Positions 6,817 through 14,614 of a stretch of DNA of 43,024 nucleotides are shown here, one piece after another (within the stretch, counting starts at the first letter, position 1; each line of letters starts with the position of its first letter). Where the stretch lies: the NCBI GenBank assembly GCA_003280345.1, contig QCFB01000015.1, forward strand, positions 1 through 43,024, read 5' to 3'. The stretch is from Prochlorococcus sp. AG-363-A16 (GTDB lineage: Bacteria; Cyanobacteriota; Cyanobacteriia; PCC-6307; Cyanobiaceae). The notes below the pieces were generated by a model, which made no database searches, was not told the origin of the DNA, and worked only from the letters and a program-made list of their open reading frames with translations. A program made the position numbers and the translations under genes.

Positions 6817-6996
6817 TTAAAGATTAGAGCCTTGAGCGATTAGAATCATTTTTCCACCTCCTTGGTCGTCGTCATCGTCAATTCCACGAGCTAACAATTC
6901 CAGTAGAACAAGAGTAGCTATTGGGTAAAAACACCACATGATTGCTTTCCATGCAGGAAAACTATCTACTGATAATTGGAGTTCATCTAAAGACAT
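6817..6996 (-). CDS. 59-residue membrane protein conserved in picocyanobacteria
   Basis: ATG at 6996 to TAA at 6817. N-terminal MSLDELQLSVDSFPAWKA leads into one span (IMWCFYPIATLVLLELLA), then an acidic RGIDDDDDQGGGKM tail. The style matches small picocyanobacterial proteins I have seen annotated as hypothetical. It lies 23 bp upstream of the peroxiredoxin start on the same strand, so the two could share a transcript. Confidence 0.6.
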   Translation of the reverse strand: MSLDELQLSVDSFPAWKAIMWCFYPIATLVLLELLARGIDDDDDQGGGKMILIAQGSNL

Positions 6997-7049
6997 AGTA
7001 GAAAATAACTAATGAAGAAAGTCTTTTAAGATGGGCAAATTAATCCCCA

Positions 7050-7154
7050 TTAAATAGTTGGCCGCCTGCCGCTTGAAACCCCTCTCCAGAGAAAAGCTCC
7101 AATATAAAACAAAGCGACACAAGAAGTTAATAAGATCATTGAAGAGAAATTCAT
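7050..7154 (-). CDS. 34-residue single-span membrane protein
   Basis: ATG at 7154 to TAA at 7050: MNFSSMILLTSCVALFYIGA plus FLWRGVSSGRRPTI. One membrane helix with a basic tail. Its start overlaps the stop of the preceding mini-gene in an ATGA arrangement, which supports both as translated, coupled genes. Function unknown. Confidence 0.45.
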   Translation of the reverse strand: MNFSSMILLTSCVALFYIGAFLWRGVSSGRRPTI

Positions 7155-7258
7155 AAAAGATCAATTGATCCAGCGGCCAAACCGATTACACAGAAGAAAG
7201 AAAACTCAATCAACTCTCGGAATGGTGAATTTAGAGCAATAGAAATTTGTTCAGTCAT
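7151..7258 (-). CDS. 35-residue membrane mini-protein
   Basis: ATG at 7258 to TGA at 7151: MTEQISIALNSPFRELIEF, then SFFCVIGLAAGSIDLL. One short hydrophobic segment at the C-terminus. The ATGA overlap with the next gene downstream supports translation. Not recognised. Confidence 0.45.
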   Translation of the reverse strand: MTEQISIALNSPFRELIEFSFFCVIGLAAGSIDLL

Positions 7259-7291
7259 TGTTAATGTTTAACCGGAGAGGAAGAGTGGAGC

Positions 7292-7474
7292 CTAAAAAAG
7301 ATAAATACCTTTAGATTGAAAGAAAATATGAACTGCAGGGTTATGAAGGTATTGATAACGGAATTCAATCCCCAACATAGTTAAAAGTAATAAACTAACA
7401 AATAATGTGCCAGTTAAATAGAATTTGCGGTCAAAATAGTGATAGCGATTGAATGAAAAATTTGTGGTAGTCAT
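7292..7474 (-). CDS. 60-residue single-span membrane protein
   Basis: A basic-aromatic N-terminus (MTTTNFSFNRYHYFDRKFY) is followed by one clear span, LTGTLFVSLLLLTMLGIEF, and a tail with HNPAVHIFFQSKGIYLF. Same strand and style as its neighbours in the Hli-associated run. Unknown function. The 200 bases upstream (7475-7677) show no convincing gene. Confidence 0.45.
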   Translation of the reverse strand: MTTTNFSFNRYHYFDRKFYLTGTLFVSLLLLTMLGIEFRYQYLHNPAVHIFFQSKGIYLF

Positions 7475-7677
7475 GGTGCATTAGATGAAGATAAAATGAA
7501 GAGAGTTAGCTTCTAGGACGATAGAACCCAGGTCTTGATAAATACAGAAAAGAAATACCATTAGACCAAGTTTATTTTCTATTAAAGGAATAGTTGCCAA
7601 GAAGGTTTAAATCTGACTTTAATGATCTTGGCCTCATTTATTTGTGCTCAATAGATTGATAGATCTACTCATAGAAT

Positions 7678-7851
7678 TTAAATCCTGCAGCCAAGTTGGA
7701 TGTGACCAGAATCCATGAAATGCCCAAGCTTTAATGCAGCTGCCTGCTCGCATCGAGAAAAACTTAATTGATTAGCAGCTACCCACATCAATTCTTCTTG
7801 GGTCACAATGCCACTTGATATGGATGCTAGAAACAACTTGCCAATAGACAT
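7678..7851 (-). CDS. 57-residue protein of a picocyanobacterial small-protein family
   Basis: ATG at 7851 to TAA at 7678. Soluble: SSGIVTQEELMWVAANQ, FSRCEQAAALKLGHFMDSG and a terminal IQLGCRI. The pattern of a TQEEL helix, FSRCE, ALKLG, MDSG and LGCR resembles small proteins common beside hli genes in marine picocyanobacteria. Two Cys residues. Function unknown. It follows the tiny gene at 7855 by only 3 bp. Confidence 0.6.
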   Translation of the reverse strand: MSIGKLFLASISSGIVTQEELMWVAANQLSFSRCEQAAALKLGHFMDSGHIQLGCRI

Positions 7852-7854
7852 CTT

Positions 7855-7941
7855 TTAAGCTCCTTTAATGCGAACATTTAGTGGATTTTTATAAACCATT
7901 TCAACAAACTGTTTTAATGGTTTGAAAGGATTCAGTTCCAT
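7855..7941 (-). CDS. 28-residue basic mini-protein
   Basis: ATG at 7941 to TAA at 7855: MELNPFKPLKQFVEMVYK then NPLNVRIKGA. Net positive with an amphipathic middle. It lies 4 bp after the first hli stop and 3 bp before the next gene, so it is probably part of the same transcript. Weak evidence by itself. Confidence 0.35.
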   Translation of the reverse strand: MELNPFKPLKQFVEMVYKNPLNVRIKGA

Positions 7942-7945
7942 AGAT

Positions 7946-8053
7946 CTAGAAAATACCAGGAATAATTTGGCCAGTAAAAGCGTAGGTTCCTAGAGCGGTA
8001 ATAATACCGACCATTGCCCATCTTCCGTGTAGAAGTTCAGTGGATTCGTTCAT
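7946..8053 (-). CDS. hli: High-light-inducible protein (Hli), 35 residues
   Basis: ATG at 8053 to TAG at 7946. The Hli/ELIP chlorophyll-binding helix is present: ELLHGRWAMVGIITALGTY carries the E-x3-HGR-x-AM core where Glu and the residue before Gly ligate chlorophyll, followed by FTGQIIPG, the conserved tail. His replaces the usual Asn of NGR. These one-helix thylakoid proteins protect photosystem assembly by quenching excess light. Short for the family, as in Prochlorococcus. Second of a tandem pair. Confidence 0.9.
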   Translation of the reverse strand: MNESTELLHGRWAMVGIITALGTYAFTGQIIPGIF

Positions 8054-8080
8054 TATTTTGTGGATGATTTAGTGATTGTG

Positions 8081-8221
8081 TTAGGCAATTCCAGGAATAA
8101 TTTGTCCTGTTGACACGTATGCACCAACTAAAGCCCAAAACCCCATCATTGCCGCCCAACCATTAAGGCGCTCGGCAAGAGCAGGATTAGAAATAGCCGC
8201 GAGTTGCTCAGTGTTTTTCAT
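8081..8221 (-). CDS. hli: High-light-inducible protein (Hli), 46 residues
   Basis: ATG at 8221 to TAA at 8081. The conserved helix reads AERLNGWAAMMGFWALVGAY, with NGW where NGR is usual, then VSTGQIIPGIA. The Arg that forms the intrahelix salt bridge with Glu in LHC/Hli helices is thus Trp here, while the downstream hli gene keeps HGR. It is the upstream gene of the pair and is preceded by the long gap to 8810, the probable site of its promoter. Confidence 0.88.
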   Translation of the reverse strand: MKNTEQLAAISNPALAERLNGWAAMMGFWALVGAYVSTGQIIPGIA

Positions 8222-8810
8222 TAGAAGAAAGAAAGGCGATCAATTTGTAAAGAACAATAACAAAAGTATTACGTAATATGAAGGTACGGTTAGCCGAATT
8301 AGTGCTTGTATATAAAGTAAATGCTTTTAAATGCCTTTATATGCAGGTATATATAGCTTTTGTAGAGGCAAGAATTTGACTTATTATCTTCCTCTAATAT
8401 ATCCATCTAATACCTAGATATGATATCCAGGTATAGCTGTTTGGAAGAGATTATTGAATAAAATATTTATTTAATAATCTATTTTTAGTTTCCATGTAAA
8501 ATTATTTTTCTTAAATTACTCTCTATTCATTAAGATAGTTGCGCGAAAGATATGTTTATGCTGTCTTGTTAAATGTTACTAGATGGGTGAGAAAAGTAAG
8601 TACTTAATGTAAGATCTTTCTGTCATTCTTTGATCTCAACGATTTAATCATAAGTACAGTTTTCGTAGTCAACATCAGAGAAGCAAATGCCTCTGTAGAT
8701 CCCCTTGCGTAAGTTATATGTATAGTCGTTGTTAGCAAAGCTCTGAGAGGTGATGACTTAGTAAGGCTTTCGATTACAGCTCAAATTCCTTTCGGAGCTC
8801 TTCATTCTTA
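8222..8810. other. Long intergenic region upstream of hli
   Basis: A 589-base very AT-rich stretch. No gene passes inspection. A - strand frame near 8650-8760 reads NNDYTYNLRKGIYRGICFSD but has an in-frame TAA after its only ATG, so it is at most a decayed mini-gene. Repeated TATATA/TAGATAT runs at 8315-8450 could hold the hli promoter. No interspersed repeat copy is present here. Confidence 0.5.
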
Positions 8811-9470
8811 TCAATCGATGCCATAACTCATTTTTTTGAATTGATGATGGACTTCATTCATTTCTGAATTGCTTAGTTGAGGGGGAGTTCCTAGTTGACA
8901 TGCTTGCAAATAAATATGGGCAAGAGTTTCAACTTCTACAGCCATTTGAATGGCTGCTTTGAGATTCAAGCCTAATGTTATTTGCCCATGATGTGCCAGT
9001 AAACAAGCCAAACGCTTGTCAAGAGCCGCTACAGCTAATTCTGAGAGTTGTTTGGTTCCAAATGTTGCGTAGGGGGCACAGCGTATGTCGTTGCCACCAG
9101 CGATTGCTGTCATGTAATGGAAACTAGTTATAGATCTTTCATGGCAAGCTAAGGCAGTTGCATGAATGGAATGGCAATGAAGAATTGCTCTTATTTCTGG
9201 CCTGCTTCTCAGAATTTCTGCATGCAGTTGCCATTCAGAGGAAGGTTGCCGTTGAGTTTTTACAAGTAGATTGCCACTTAAATCAATTGCAACTACATCA
9301 TCGGATTGCATTTCCTCGTAGGGCATAGAGCTAGGTGTAATTAAAAGACCTCCGTTGATTCGACATGAAAGATTGCCAGATGTTCCTTGGTTTAGCCCAA
9401 TAGAATTGATTTTTCTGGAGGCTGCGACAAGTTCTTCTCGGAGCCTTTGCTCTATCAAATCGTTATTCAT
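8811..9470 (-). CDS. Class II aldolase (fuculose-1-P aldolase type), likely 5-deoxyribulose/methylthioribulose-1-P aldolase
   Basis: A 219-residue zinc aldolase of the FucA/AraD fold. Zinc ligands are visible as HCH at 98-100 and His161 in AHHGQ, with the catalytic Glu79 in SSEW; NQGTSGNLS near 27-34 is the phosphate loop. The 8-bp overlap with mtnA upstream shows an operon. In other bacteria this pair acts in the DHAP shunt, splitting methylthioribulose-1-P or 5-deoxyribulose-1-P into DHAP and a small aldehyde. MtnB dehydratase belongs to the same superfamily and is the main alternative; no other mtn gene is nearby. Confidence 0.85.
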   Translation of the reverse strand: MNNDLIEQRLREELVAASRKINSIGLNQGTSGNLSCRINGGLLITPSSMPYEEMQSDDVVAIDLSGNLLVKTQRQPSSEWQLHAEILRSRPEIRAILHCHSIHATALACHERSITSFHYMTAIAGGNDIRCAPYATFGTKQLSELAVAALDKRLACLLAHHGQITLGLNLKAAIQMAVEVETLAHIYLQACQLGTPPQLSNSEMNEVHHQFKKMSYGID

Positions 9471-10563
9471 GTTTAAACAGCTTTTGTAGAGCTAATTCAT
9501 TTGAAGTACTGACTCCTCGTTCTGTTATCAATCCAGTTATTAGCCTGCCAGGTGTCACATCAAATGCAGGGTTAAATGCCCTGCTTTCATAAGGGCATAC
9601 TCGGACTTTTCCCATCCCACCATTAATTAACTGGCCTTCAATTTCAAGTATTTCTGAAGGAGAGCGAGTTTCAATTGGGATTTCATTTAGTGCATCCACA
9701 ATTTCCCAATCAATAGTCGAGCTTGGTAATGCAACATAGAAGGGGACTGAATTGTCGTGAGCAGCTAGTGCTTTTAGATAGGTACCAATTTTATTGCAAA
9801 CATCACCTTTTTTAGTTGTCCTATCAGATCCCACTATGACTAGGTCTACCAGGCCATGTTGCATTAAATGACCTCCTGCATTGTCAACAATCACTGTGTG
9901 TGGAATGCCTTCGCAACCCAGTTCATAGGAAGTCAGACTTGCACCTTGATTACGAGGCCTAGTTTCGTCTACCCATACATGAATTTTCATACCAGCTCTA
10001 TGTGCCTTATATATAGGAGCCAAGGCAGTTCCCCAGTCAACTGTTGCAAGCCATCCAGCATTGCAGTGAGTTAAAACATTTAATGGCTGTTTTTGATCTT
10101 TATAGCTTTCGCATCCTGAGATTTGTTGAAGTATTTTTAACCCATGTTCACCGATGGCCTCACACATCAAAACATCTTCTTCCGCAATTGCTTGAGCTTC
10201 TTTTTTTGCAGCCTCTGCTCGTTGTTCTCTAGGGAGATCTTTTACAAGCTTTCTAATTCTTCTTAAAGCCCAGCCGAGATTGACGGCAGTTGGTCTTGTA
10301 GATAGTAATTTTGAAAAAGCTTTTTCTAACGCTTCATCTGAAGCATCTTTTTGTAAGGAAAGCATTAGACCATAAGCACCTGTAACCCCAATTAATGGAG
10401 CTCCCCTGACAATCATGTTTTGAATAGCCGTAGCAGCTTCTTCGTAGGTGTAAATAATTTGTGAAGTTAATTTGTGAGGAAGCTTTCTTTGATCGATTAC
10501 GCCTATAGAACTGCCATTAGGTTCTAACCAGATCGTTCTCCATTGTTTTCCTTTGATTTGCAT
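9463..10563 (-). CDS. mtnA: S-methyl-5-thioribose-1-phosphate isomerase
   Basis: A 366-residue protein of the eIF2B-like MtnA family. IVRGAPLIGVTGAYGL at 51-66 is the sugar-phosphate loop, LTHCNAGWLATVDWGTAL carries catalytic Cys167, and VGSDRTTKKGDVCNKIGTY carries catalytic Asp247. It isomerises methylthioribose-1-P (and 5-deoxyribose-1-P) to the ribulose form in nucleoside by-product salvage. Full length. First gene of the operon with the aldolase. Repeat copy f begins 19 bp upstream, so its promoter lies in or beyond that repeat. Confidence 0.93.
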   Translation of the reverse strand: MQIKGKQWRTIWLEPNGSSIGVIDQRKLPHKLTSQIIYTYEEAATAIQNMIVRGAPLIGVTGAYGLMLSLQKDASDEALEKAFSKLLSTRPTAVNLGWALRRIRKLVKDLPREQRAEAAKKEAQAIAEEDVLMCEAIGEHGLKILQQISGCESYKDQKQPLNVLTHCNAGWLATVDWGTALAPIYKAHRAGMKIHVWVDETRPRNQGASLTSYELGCEGIPHTVIVDNAGGHLMQHGLVDLVIVGSDRTTKKGDVCNKIGTYLKALAAHDNSVPFYVALPSSTIDWEIVDALNEIPIETRSPSEILEIEGQLINGGMGKVRVCPYESRAFNPAFDVTPGRLITGLITERGVSTSNELALQKLFKHE

Positions 10564-10581
10564 AAAACTGATTAAACGTGA

Positions 10582-10670
10582 GATTTAGTAAAGTATGAGT
10601 CAATCTCAATGATTCGCTCAGAGTGCCTCTAATCACTCAAACTTCTCTTTTCATTGGCCAAATTACAAAG
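10582..10670 (+). repeat. Interspersed repeat, copy f (overlaps a gene start)
   Basis: Units GATTTAGTAAA at 10582 and GTATGAGTCAA at 10593 are 11 bp apart. GATTCGCTCAG, TCACTCAAA and then CATTGGCCA at 10651 match copy a, with a 58-bp spacing. From 10623 the repeat is also coding sequence for the exported protein. Confidence 0.7.
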
Positions 10671-11144
10671 GCTACTAGATGCGTTGCTATAGCAGTTCTC
10701 CTTTTGTTTATTCAATTAACCCCTAAACCTGCGATAGCTTGCGTGGAAGGTTTGTCGTGGGGGATGGATCTCTCCAGTGTAGAGAGACATCTTGGGGTTT
10801 CCTTAACTCCTGTTCAGGAAGATGTGAATAGGGGTCTTTTTGAAGTTAGAGATTTTCAGATGAGCGGTTTACCTGTGAATAGTCTTCGTGTTCGTGTTGA
10901 AGACAAGGATGACTTGAAACAGCTTGCTTATGAAATGGACTATGAAAACATGACTGAAGTATTGGCAGGTTTGAGACATCGTTTTGGCCCTCCAGTTGGA
11001 ACAAGTGTTGATGTTGACGGAAGGTCGCCTCAACAACAATGGATTTGGCATACAGGAGAAGATGTGATTACTGCAGTTAAGAGTGAACAAAGACCTTTCT
11101 TGCTTTCTTACCGACCCTCACTCCTAGACCCTGCTTTTCTTTGA
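10623..11144 (+). CDS. Exported protein of unknown function
   Basis: A 173-residue protein. It must start at GTG 10623, because an in-frame stop lies just upstream and no other start codon occurs before the signal peptide. A basic stretch (TKATRC) precedes the hydrophobic VAIAVLLLFIQL and a likely cleavage after AIA. The mature part begins with Cys (CVEGLSWGMDLSSVERHLG), so a lipoprotein is possible although the lipobox is poor. GLSWGMDLSSV is typical of periplasmic proteins with a repeated beta motif. The first ten or so codons come from repeat copy f. Confidence 0.65.
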   Translation: MPLITQTSLFIGQITKATRCVAIAVLLLFIQLTPKPAIACVEGLSWGMDLSSVERHLGVSLTPVQEDVNRGLFEVRDFQMSGLPVNSLRVRVEDKDDLKQLAYEMDYENMTEVLAGLRHRFGPPVGTSVDVDGRSPQQQWIWHTGEDVITAVKSEQRPFLLSYRPSLLDPAFL

Positions 11145-11160
11145 ATATTGTGTGAATGGA
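11139..11160 (+). repeat. Isolated pair of 11-bp repeat units
   Basis: CTTTGAATATT at 11139 and GTGTGAATGGA at 11150 match the unit pair of the interspersed repeat with the 11-bp period, but no core follows at the expected distance. They overlap the last codons of the exported protein. Either a remnant of a copy or the downstream unit pair of copy f. Confidence 0.5.
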
Positions 11161-11189
11161 TTTAATCTTTGAATGTGCATGTGTAGTGC

Positions 11190-12482
11190 TCAGCCTTTTA
11201 CTTTTACTAACAACCCATCACGAGGAGATGGACTAGGAATTTGTCGTAGGCTGAAGTCTTGATCAGGGATAGCTTCAAGTTGCAATTTACGAAATAACCC
11301 AATCACCATCATTCGGATTTCAAGTTCAGCTAACGATTTACCAAGGCATATCCGTTCGCCTCCCCCGAAAGGCATCAGGCTTAAAGAACATTCATTCTCT
11401 AAGTGGCGTTGTGGTCGAAAGATATCTAGATCACCAATTCCATGACGGTTAGAAGCAATTAAAGCTACTTGCACTACACGATTATTAGGCACGACAATGC
11501 CATCTAAGACCAAAGATTGCTTGGTGCGGCGAAAAAAACCACCTACTGGTGGAGTGAATCGCATTACTTCCTTTACGAGGGCATCCAGTCTTGGAGCATT
11601 GGCAGGCTCGTAGACCATAGTTGCCTGCGCAGGCGTTGGAGGCCAATTAAGAGTATCTATCTCTTCACGAATCCACGTTTCCATTTGTGGATTGAGAAGT
11701 AATTCCCGCATTAGGCAGCTCAGCGCAGAAGCTGTGGTTTCATATCCAGCAAATAACAGTAGAAGTAGTTGTTCTCCCAAATCTTCATCTGTGAACGGAA
11801 TGCCTGCTTCGTCGAGACCCTCTGCTAGTAAATCCAAGCCACCTTTGCCATTGTTAGGTTGCCTAAGTATTACTTGAAGCTTTTTAAGTAAACGTTTTCT
11901 TGCCTTGAGCGCTTTGGCAAAAGGACTACCTGGAAGAGCGATGGGAATTGAGAAGAGAGCTTTTGTCCAGATCTCGAAATCAGAGAATAACTTGTCACGA
12001 TCATTACCCTCAAGTCCAAGAACAGTTGTAGCGATAACGGAAAAGGCGAAACGTCGCATTTTCTCGGTTAAAGGGAGAGGGCCTTTTGCAGTTTTTAGTT
12101 CTTCGCTGAGCTCATCAATTAAGTTGACAATGCCAGGACTATAGCGTTGAAGTGCTGCAGACGAGAATAATTGAGCTACTACCCTTCGCCTTGCTTTATG
12201 AGCCGCTCCATTGCGGTTCGCGAGTGAACGGCTACCTAAAAGTTGTTGAACACTCTCTGGCCACCAGCCCTCAATCTTGTCTGGTTGACATAACAAATCA
12301 GCAATAGCTTGGTCCCCCTGAATGAACACCATTGGCTGCCCAAGCATTGATGTTTCAAAGACATTCCCAAGACGAGTAAACCGCCTTTTAGCGAAGCTAG
12401 GGTCGCGGAAAAATGCTAGAGCCTCAAAAATTCCAGTTACGGCACCAGTAGTTGGTAGAGGGCGCAATTTAGCCATGGTCAA
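11190..12482 (-). CDS. Cytochrome P450, CYP120-like
   Basis: A 430-residue P450. Helix I AGYETT at 245-250, ExxR as EVMR 305-308, and the heme loop FGGGERICLGKSLAE with ligand Cys379 are all intact. Length, PFGGGERICLG and the lack of an N-terminal anchor fit soluble cyanobacterial CYP120-type enzymes, which oxidise retinoids or fatty acids. No redox partner gene is adjacent. Convergent with the exported protein upstream in coordinates. Substrate cannot be read from sequence. Confidence 0.9.
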   Translation of the reverse strand: MTMAKLRPLPTTGAVTGIFEALAFFRDPSFAKRRFTRLGNVFETSMLGQPMVFIQGDQAIADLLCQPDKIEGWWPESVQQLLGSRSLANRNGAAHKARRRVVAQLFSSAALQRYSPGIVNLIDELSEELKTAKGPLPLTEKMRRFAFSVIATTVLGLEGNDRDKLFSDFEIWTKALFSIPIALPGSPFAKALKARKRLLKKLQVILRQPNNGKGGLDLLAEGLDEAGIPFTDEDLGEQLLLLLFAGYETTASALSCLMRELLLNPQMETWIREEIDTLNWPPTPAQATMVYEPANAPRLDALVKEVMRFTPPVGGFFRRTKQSLVLDGIVVPNNRVVQVALIASNRHGIGDLDIFRPQRHLENECSLSLMPFGGGERICLGKSLAELEIRMMVIGLFRKLQLEAIPDQDFSLRQIPSPSPRDGLLVKVKG

Positions 12483-12588
12483 AATGTTTTTCCCAGATGG
12501 ACAAACGGTCCAAAAAGTCCAAGCCTTTTTTAGAGAAACTCTTTAGATCATTATCATAAAAAGGGATCTGAATTTGAGGATCGTTTTT

Positions 12589-12604
12589 TTTTAGCCAGTA
12601 AAGG
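12589..12604 (+). repeat. Interspersed repeat, copy g (core only)
   Basis: TTTTAGCCAGTA matches the core of the family, but neither unit pair is present. It directly abuts the start of the roughly 370-bp direct repeat described next. Confidence 0.4.
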
Positions 12605-12965
12605 TAAAAAAAGAGGTATTTTTACTCTTGGTGTATTGTCCTTAGTTGCCTAGAAATGTAATAGGAGTCTGAGCTCGTCGGTTTAAAATAAGAGCTGGAC
12701 TCAAAGGGGGACATCGAAATACGTCCCCCTTCTTCATGCCTAAAAATGTCCTTAGGGCATCCTCTGTTTCATTGAACGATTTTGGCTCTTCTTTTAGATA
12801 TTCAAGAGTCAGGATATGAACCCCAAACACTTGAAAATCGAAAAGCTTTTAAGTTCTCTTAATCCAAGAACTTGAAGAAGGGATTTTGCCAATAATTGAA
12901 TAAATTTGCTACCAAAACCCTTTATTGACAAGAAATGATCAAGAATCAAACCTCCCTAAGTGTTG
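12600..12965 (+). repeat. Direct repeat B, copy 1
   Basis: About 365 bp closely resembling 15875-16245 in the same orientation, 3.3 kb away. Shared blocks include TTTTTACTCTTGG, AATAGGAGTCTGAGCTCG, AAGAGCTGGACTCAAAGG and GACAAGAAATGATCAAGAAT. A hairpin at 12704-12731 (AAGGGGGAC, 10-base loop, GTCCCCCTT, 9 perfect pairs) lies 14 bp before the ATG of a decayed mini-gene. The - strand frame at 12642-12830 is judged a shadow. Confidence 0.85.
12746..12964 (+). pseudogene. Decayed copy of the 73-residue HPLF-family mini-gene
   Basis: ATG at 12746 opens MSLGHPLFH and then hits TGA where the intact copy at 16013 has CGA. Beyond it the frame reads TILALLLDIQESGYEPQTLE as in the intact gene, then a one-base deletion near 12850 shifts the frame, and further stops follow. 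The usual TGA at the end is also gone. Non-functional remnant. Confidence 0.75.
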
Positions 12966-13004
12966 GATGGGGGGCATTCTAGGACCCTTTAAAATGAAAA
13001 AAAT

Positions 13005-13204
13005 GTGTGAATACTTTTTGAATGGATTTCCCTTTTTCCTTAGCACTCCTTTCAGCTATTCAAATGCACTTCTTCATTAGCCAGTAGCTAGGTTCCTCTC
13101 GTACCATGGGATCTCGCGATATTGCGATGTGTGGATGGTGTGTGGATGGCTTAAGATTCTCACCCTCATTTCTTTATTCTATTTCAACCAGATTTTGATT
13201 ACTA
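13005..13204 (+). repeat. Interspersed repeat, copy h, with long 3-prime extension
   Basis: Units GTGTGAATACT at 13005 and TTTTGAATGGA at 13016, then CATTAGCCAGTAG at 13075, keep the 11 and 59-bp spacing. From about 13100 to 13204 it resembles copy o (34410-34503): CCATGGGATCTC, GATATTGCGATGTGTGGAT, TTCACCCTC, TATTCTATTTCAA and ATTACTAAT. It runs up to the SDR start codon. Confidence 0.8.
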
Positions 13205-14155
13205 ATGAGGCAATGGTCTATCAATTCAATTCCTAGCCAAGAAGGTCGAATAGTTTTTGTAACGGGTGCAAATAGTGGCTTGGGCTTTGATACAGCACAA
13301 GCTTTACTTGAAAAGGGAGCAACTGTAATTCTTGGCTGTCGAACATTAGAAAAAGCTGAGGGATCAAGACAGAAACTTCTGAATGAAACTGATTGTGGAA
13401 AAATTGATGTACTAGAGATAGATCTTGCTGATCTAGAAAAAGTAAATAAAGCTCTAGATAAAATTGCCGTCAAATACAACAGATTAGATCTCTTGATTAA
13501 TAATGCTGGTGTAATGGCTCCTCCTCAAACATATAGCAAACAAGGGTTTGAACTTCAATTTGCAGTCAATCACCTTAGTCATATGGCATTGACTCTTAAG
13601 CTGCTGCCATTAATCGCTAAACACCCTGGGGGACGTGTTGTAACTGTTTCTTCTGGAGCTCAATATATGGGCAAAATTAAGTTTGATGATCTTCAAGGGG
13701 AGGGAAAATATGATCGATGGTCTTCCTACTCTCAAAGCAAACTTGCGAATGTTATGTTTGCTTTAGAGCTTAGTAAAAGATTACAGAAATCAAAATTAGA
13801 CATTGCTTCGCTGTCTGCGCATCCGGGTTTAGCTCGAACGAACTTGCAACCTACATCAGTAAAACTTAATGGATCTTGGCAAGAGGCTATAGCCTATAAA
13901 TTAATGGATCCGATGTTTCAGAGTTCTCGTATGGGAGCTCTCCCTCAGCTTTTTGCCGCAACTGACCCAACTGCAAAAACTGGAGAGCAATATGGACCTA
14001 GGTTTAATTTCAGAGGTTATCCGAAGGTTTGCCGTATAGCACCATCAGCCTTAAATACCGATGAAAGAGAACAACTATGGCAAGTTAGTGAAAAACTCAT
14101 TGGAGAGGTAGTTGATATAAGTAAAGGGAAAGAACTCTTGAGTAAAAAGAAATAG
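13205..14155 (+). CDS. Short-chain dehydrogenase/reductase, retinol dehydrogenase/POR-like
   Basis: A 316-residue classical SDR. NAD(P)-binding TGANSGLG at 20-27, NNAGVM at 99-104, Ser149/150 and YSQSK with Tyr175 and Lys179 are intact. GANSGLGFDTAQAL, INNAGVM and HPGLARTNL place it among retinol-dehydrogenase/WWOX-like and protochlorophyllide reductase-related SDRs common in cyanobacteria, but it lacks the features needed to call it POR. Substrate unknown. The region just before ATG 13205 is repeat copy h, so the promoter, if local, is inside the repeat. Confidence 0.85.
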   Translation: MRQWSINSIPSQEGRIVFVTGANSGLGFDTAQALLEKGATVILGCRTLEKAEGSRQKLLNETDCGKIDVLEIDLADLEKVNKALDKIAVKYNRLDLLINNAGVMAPPQTYSKQGFELQFAVNHLSHMALTLKLLPLIAKHPGGRVVTVSSGAQYMGKIKFDDLQGEGKYDRWSSYSQSKLANVMFALELSKRLQKSKLDIASLSAHPGLARTNLQPTSVKLNGSWQEAIAYKLMDPMFQSSRMGALPQLFAATDPTAKTGEQYGPRFNFRGYPKVCRIAPSALNTDEREQLWQVSEKLIGEVVDISKGKELLSKKK

Positions 14156-14262
14156 CTATTCTTGCTTAGCCTTTAGCTTCTAAAGAATTATTTTCCCGCG
14201 AAGCTTTAGTTGTTAACTTGCGAGAAATCTGATGAATAAGACTTCATGTATCCTCCAGCTCA

Positions 14263-14579
14263 TTTGTCCTGGAGCAAGGGCAAGTTTGGAATCTTCAAGG
14301 CTCTCCAGAGGATTTCAGTTGGCACTTAAAAAGTGTTGGCAATGCTGATGTCCTCCCACAACAAAAACAAGAACTGAGTACCCCAGTCCTTGAGTTGGTT
14401 TGTTCTGAAAAGGAATGGCTAACTTCTAATGTATAGGGATGACACTCGGTTGTAATCCTGAACATTATCGCCGGATATGTAAAAACCTCTATTTGACAGG
14501 AGAACTTTGGCGACAACAGCGTCCTTCAGGAGGCGGGCGACCGTTATGGTTTTATGGCGTTAAGACTTTTCCTACATAG
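14263..14579 (+). pseudogene. Decayed gene of unknown family
   Basis: One frame from 14263 reads EQGQVWNLQGSPEDFSWHLK onward to SEKEWLTSN, then TAG at 14434. A second frame from 14439 reads LGCNPEHYRRICKNLYLTGE, then LWRQQRPSGGGRPLWFYG and TAG at 14577. The pieces look like the two halves of one soluble protein broken by a frameshift and a stop. I do not recognise the family. No good start codon is visible upstream. Confidence 0.55.
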
Positions 14580-14614
14580 GTTATGTAGTGATGCTCATCC
14601 TTTTTTAATGACGT

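Noticed and set aside
8649-8760. - strand frame reading NNDYTYNLRKGIYRGICFSD
   Set aside because: Protein-like but has an in-frame TAA after its only ATG; too short to call without homologues.
12642-12830. - strand frame (MFGVHILTLEYLKEEPKSFN) also similar to the frame at 15864-16097
   Set aside because: It is the reverse strand of repeat B; the distant third homologue supports the + strand frame of the 16013 gene instead.
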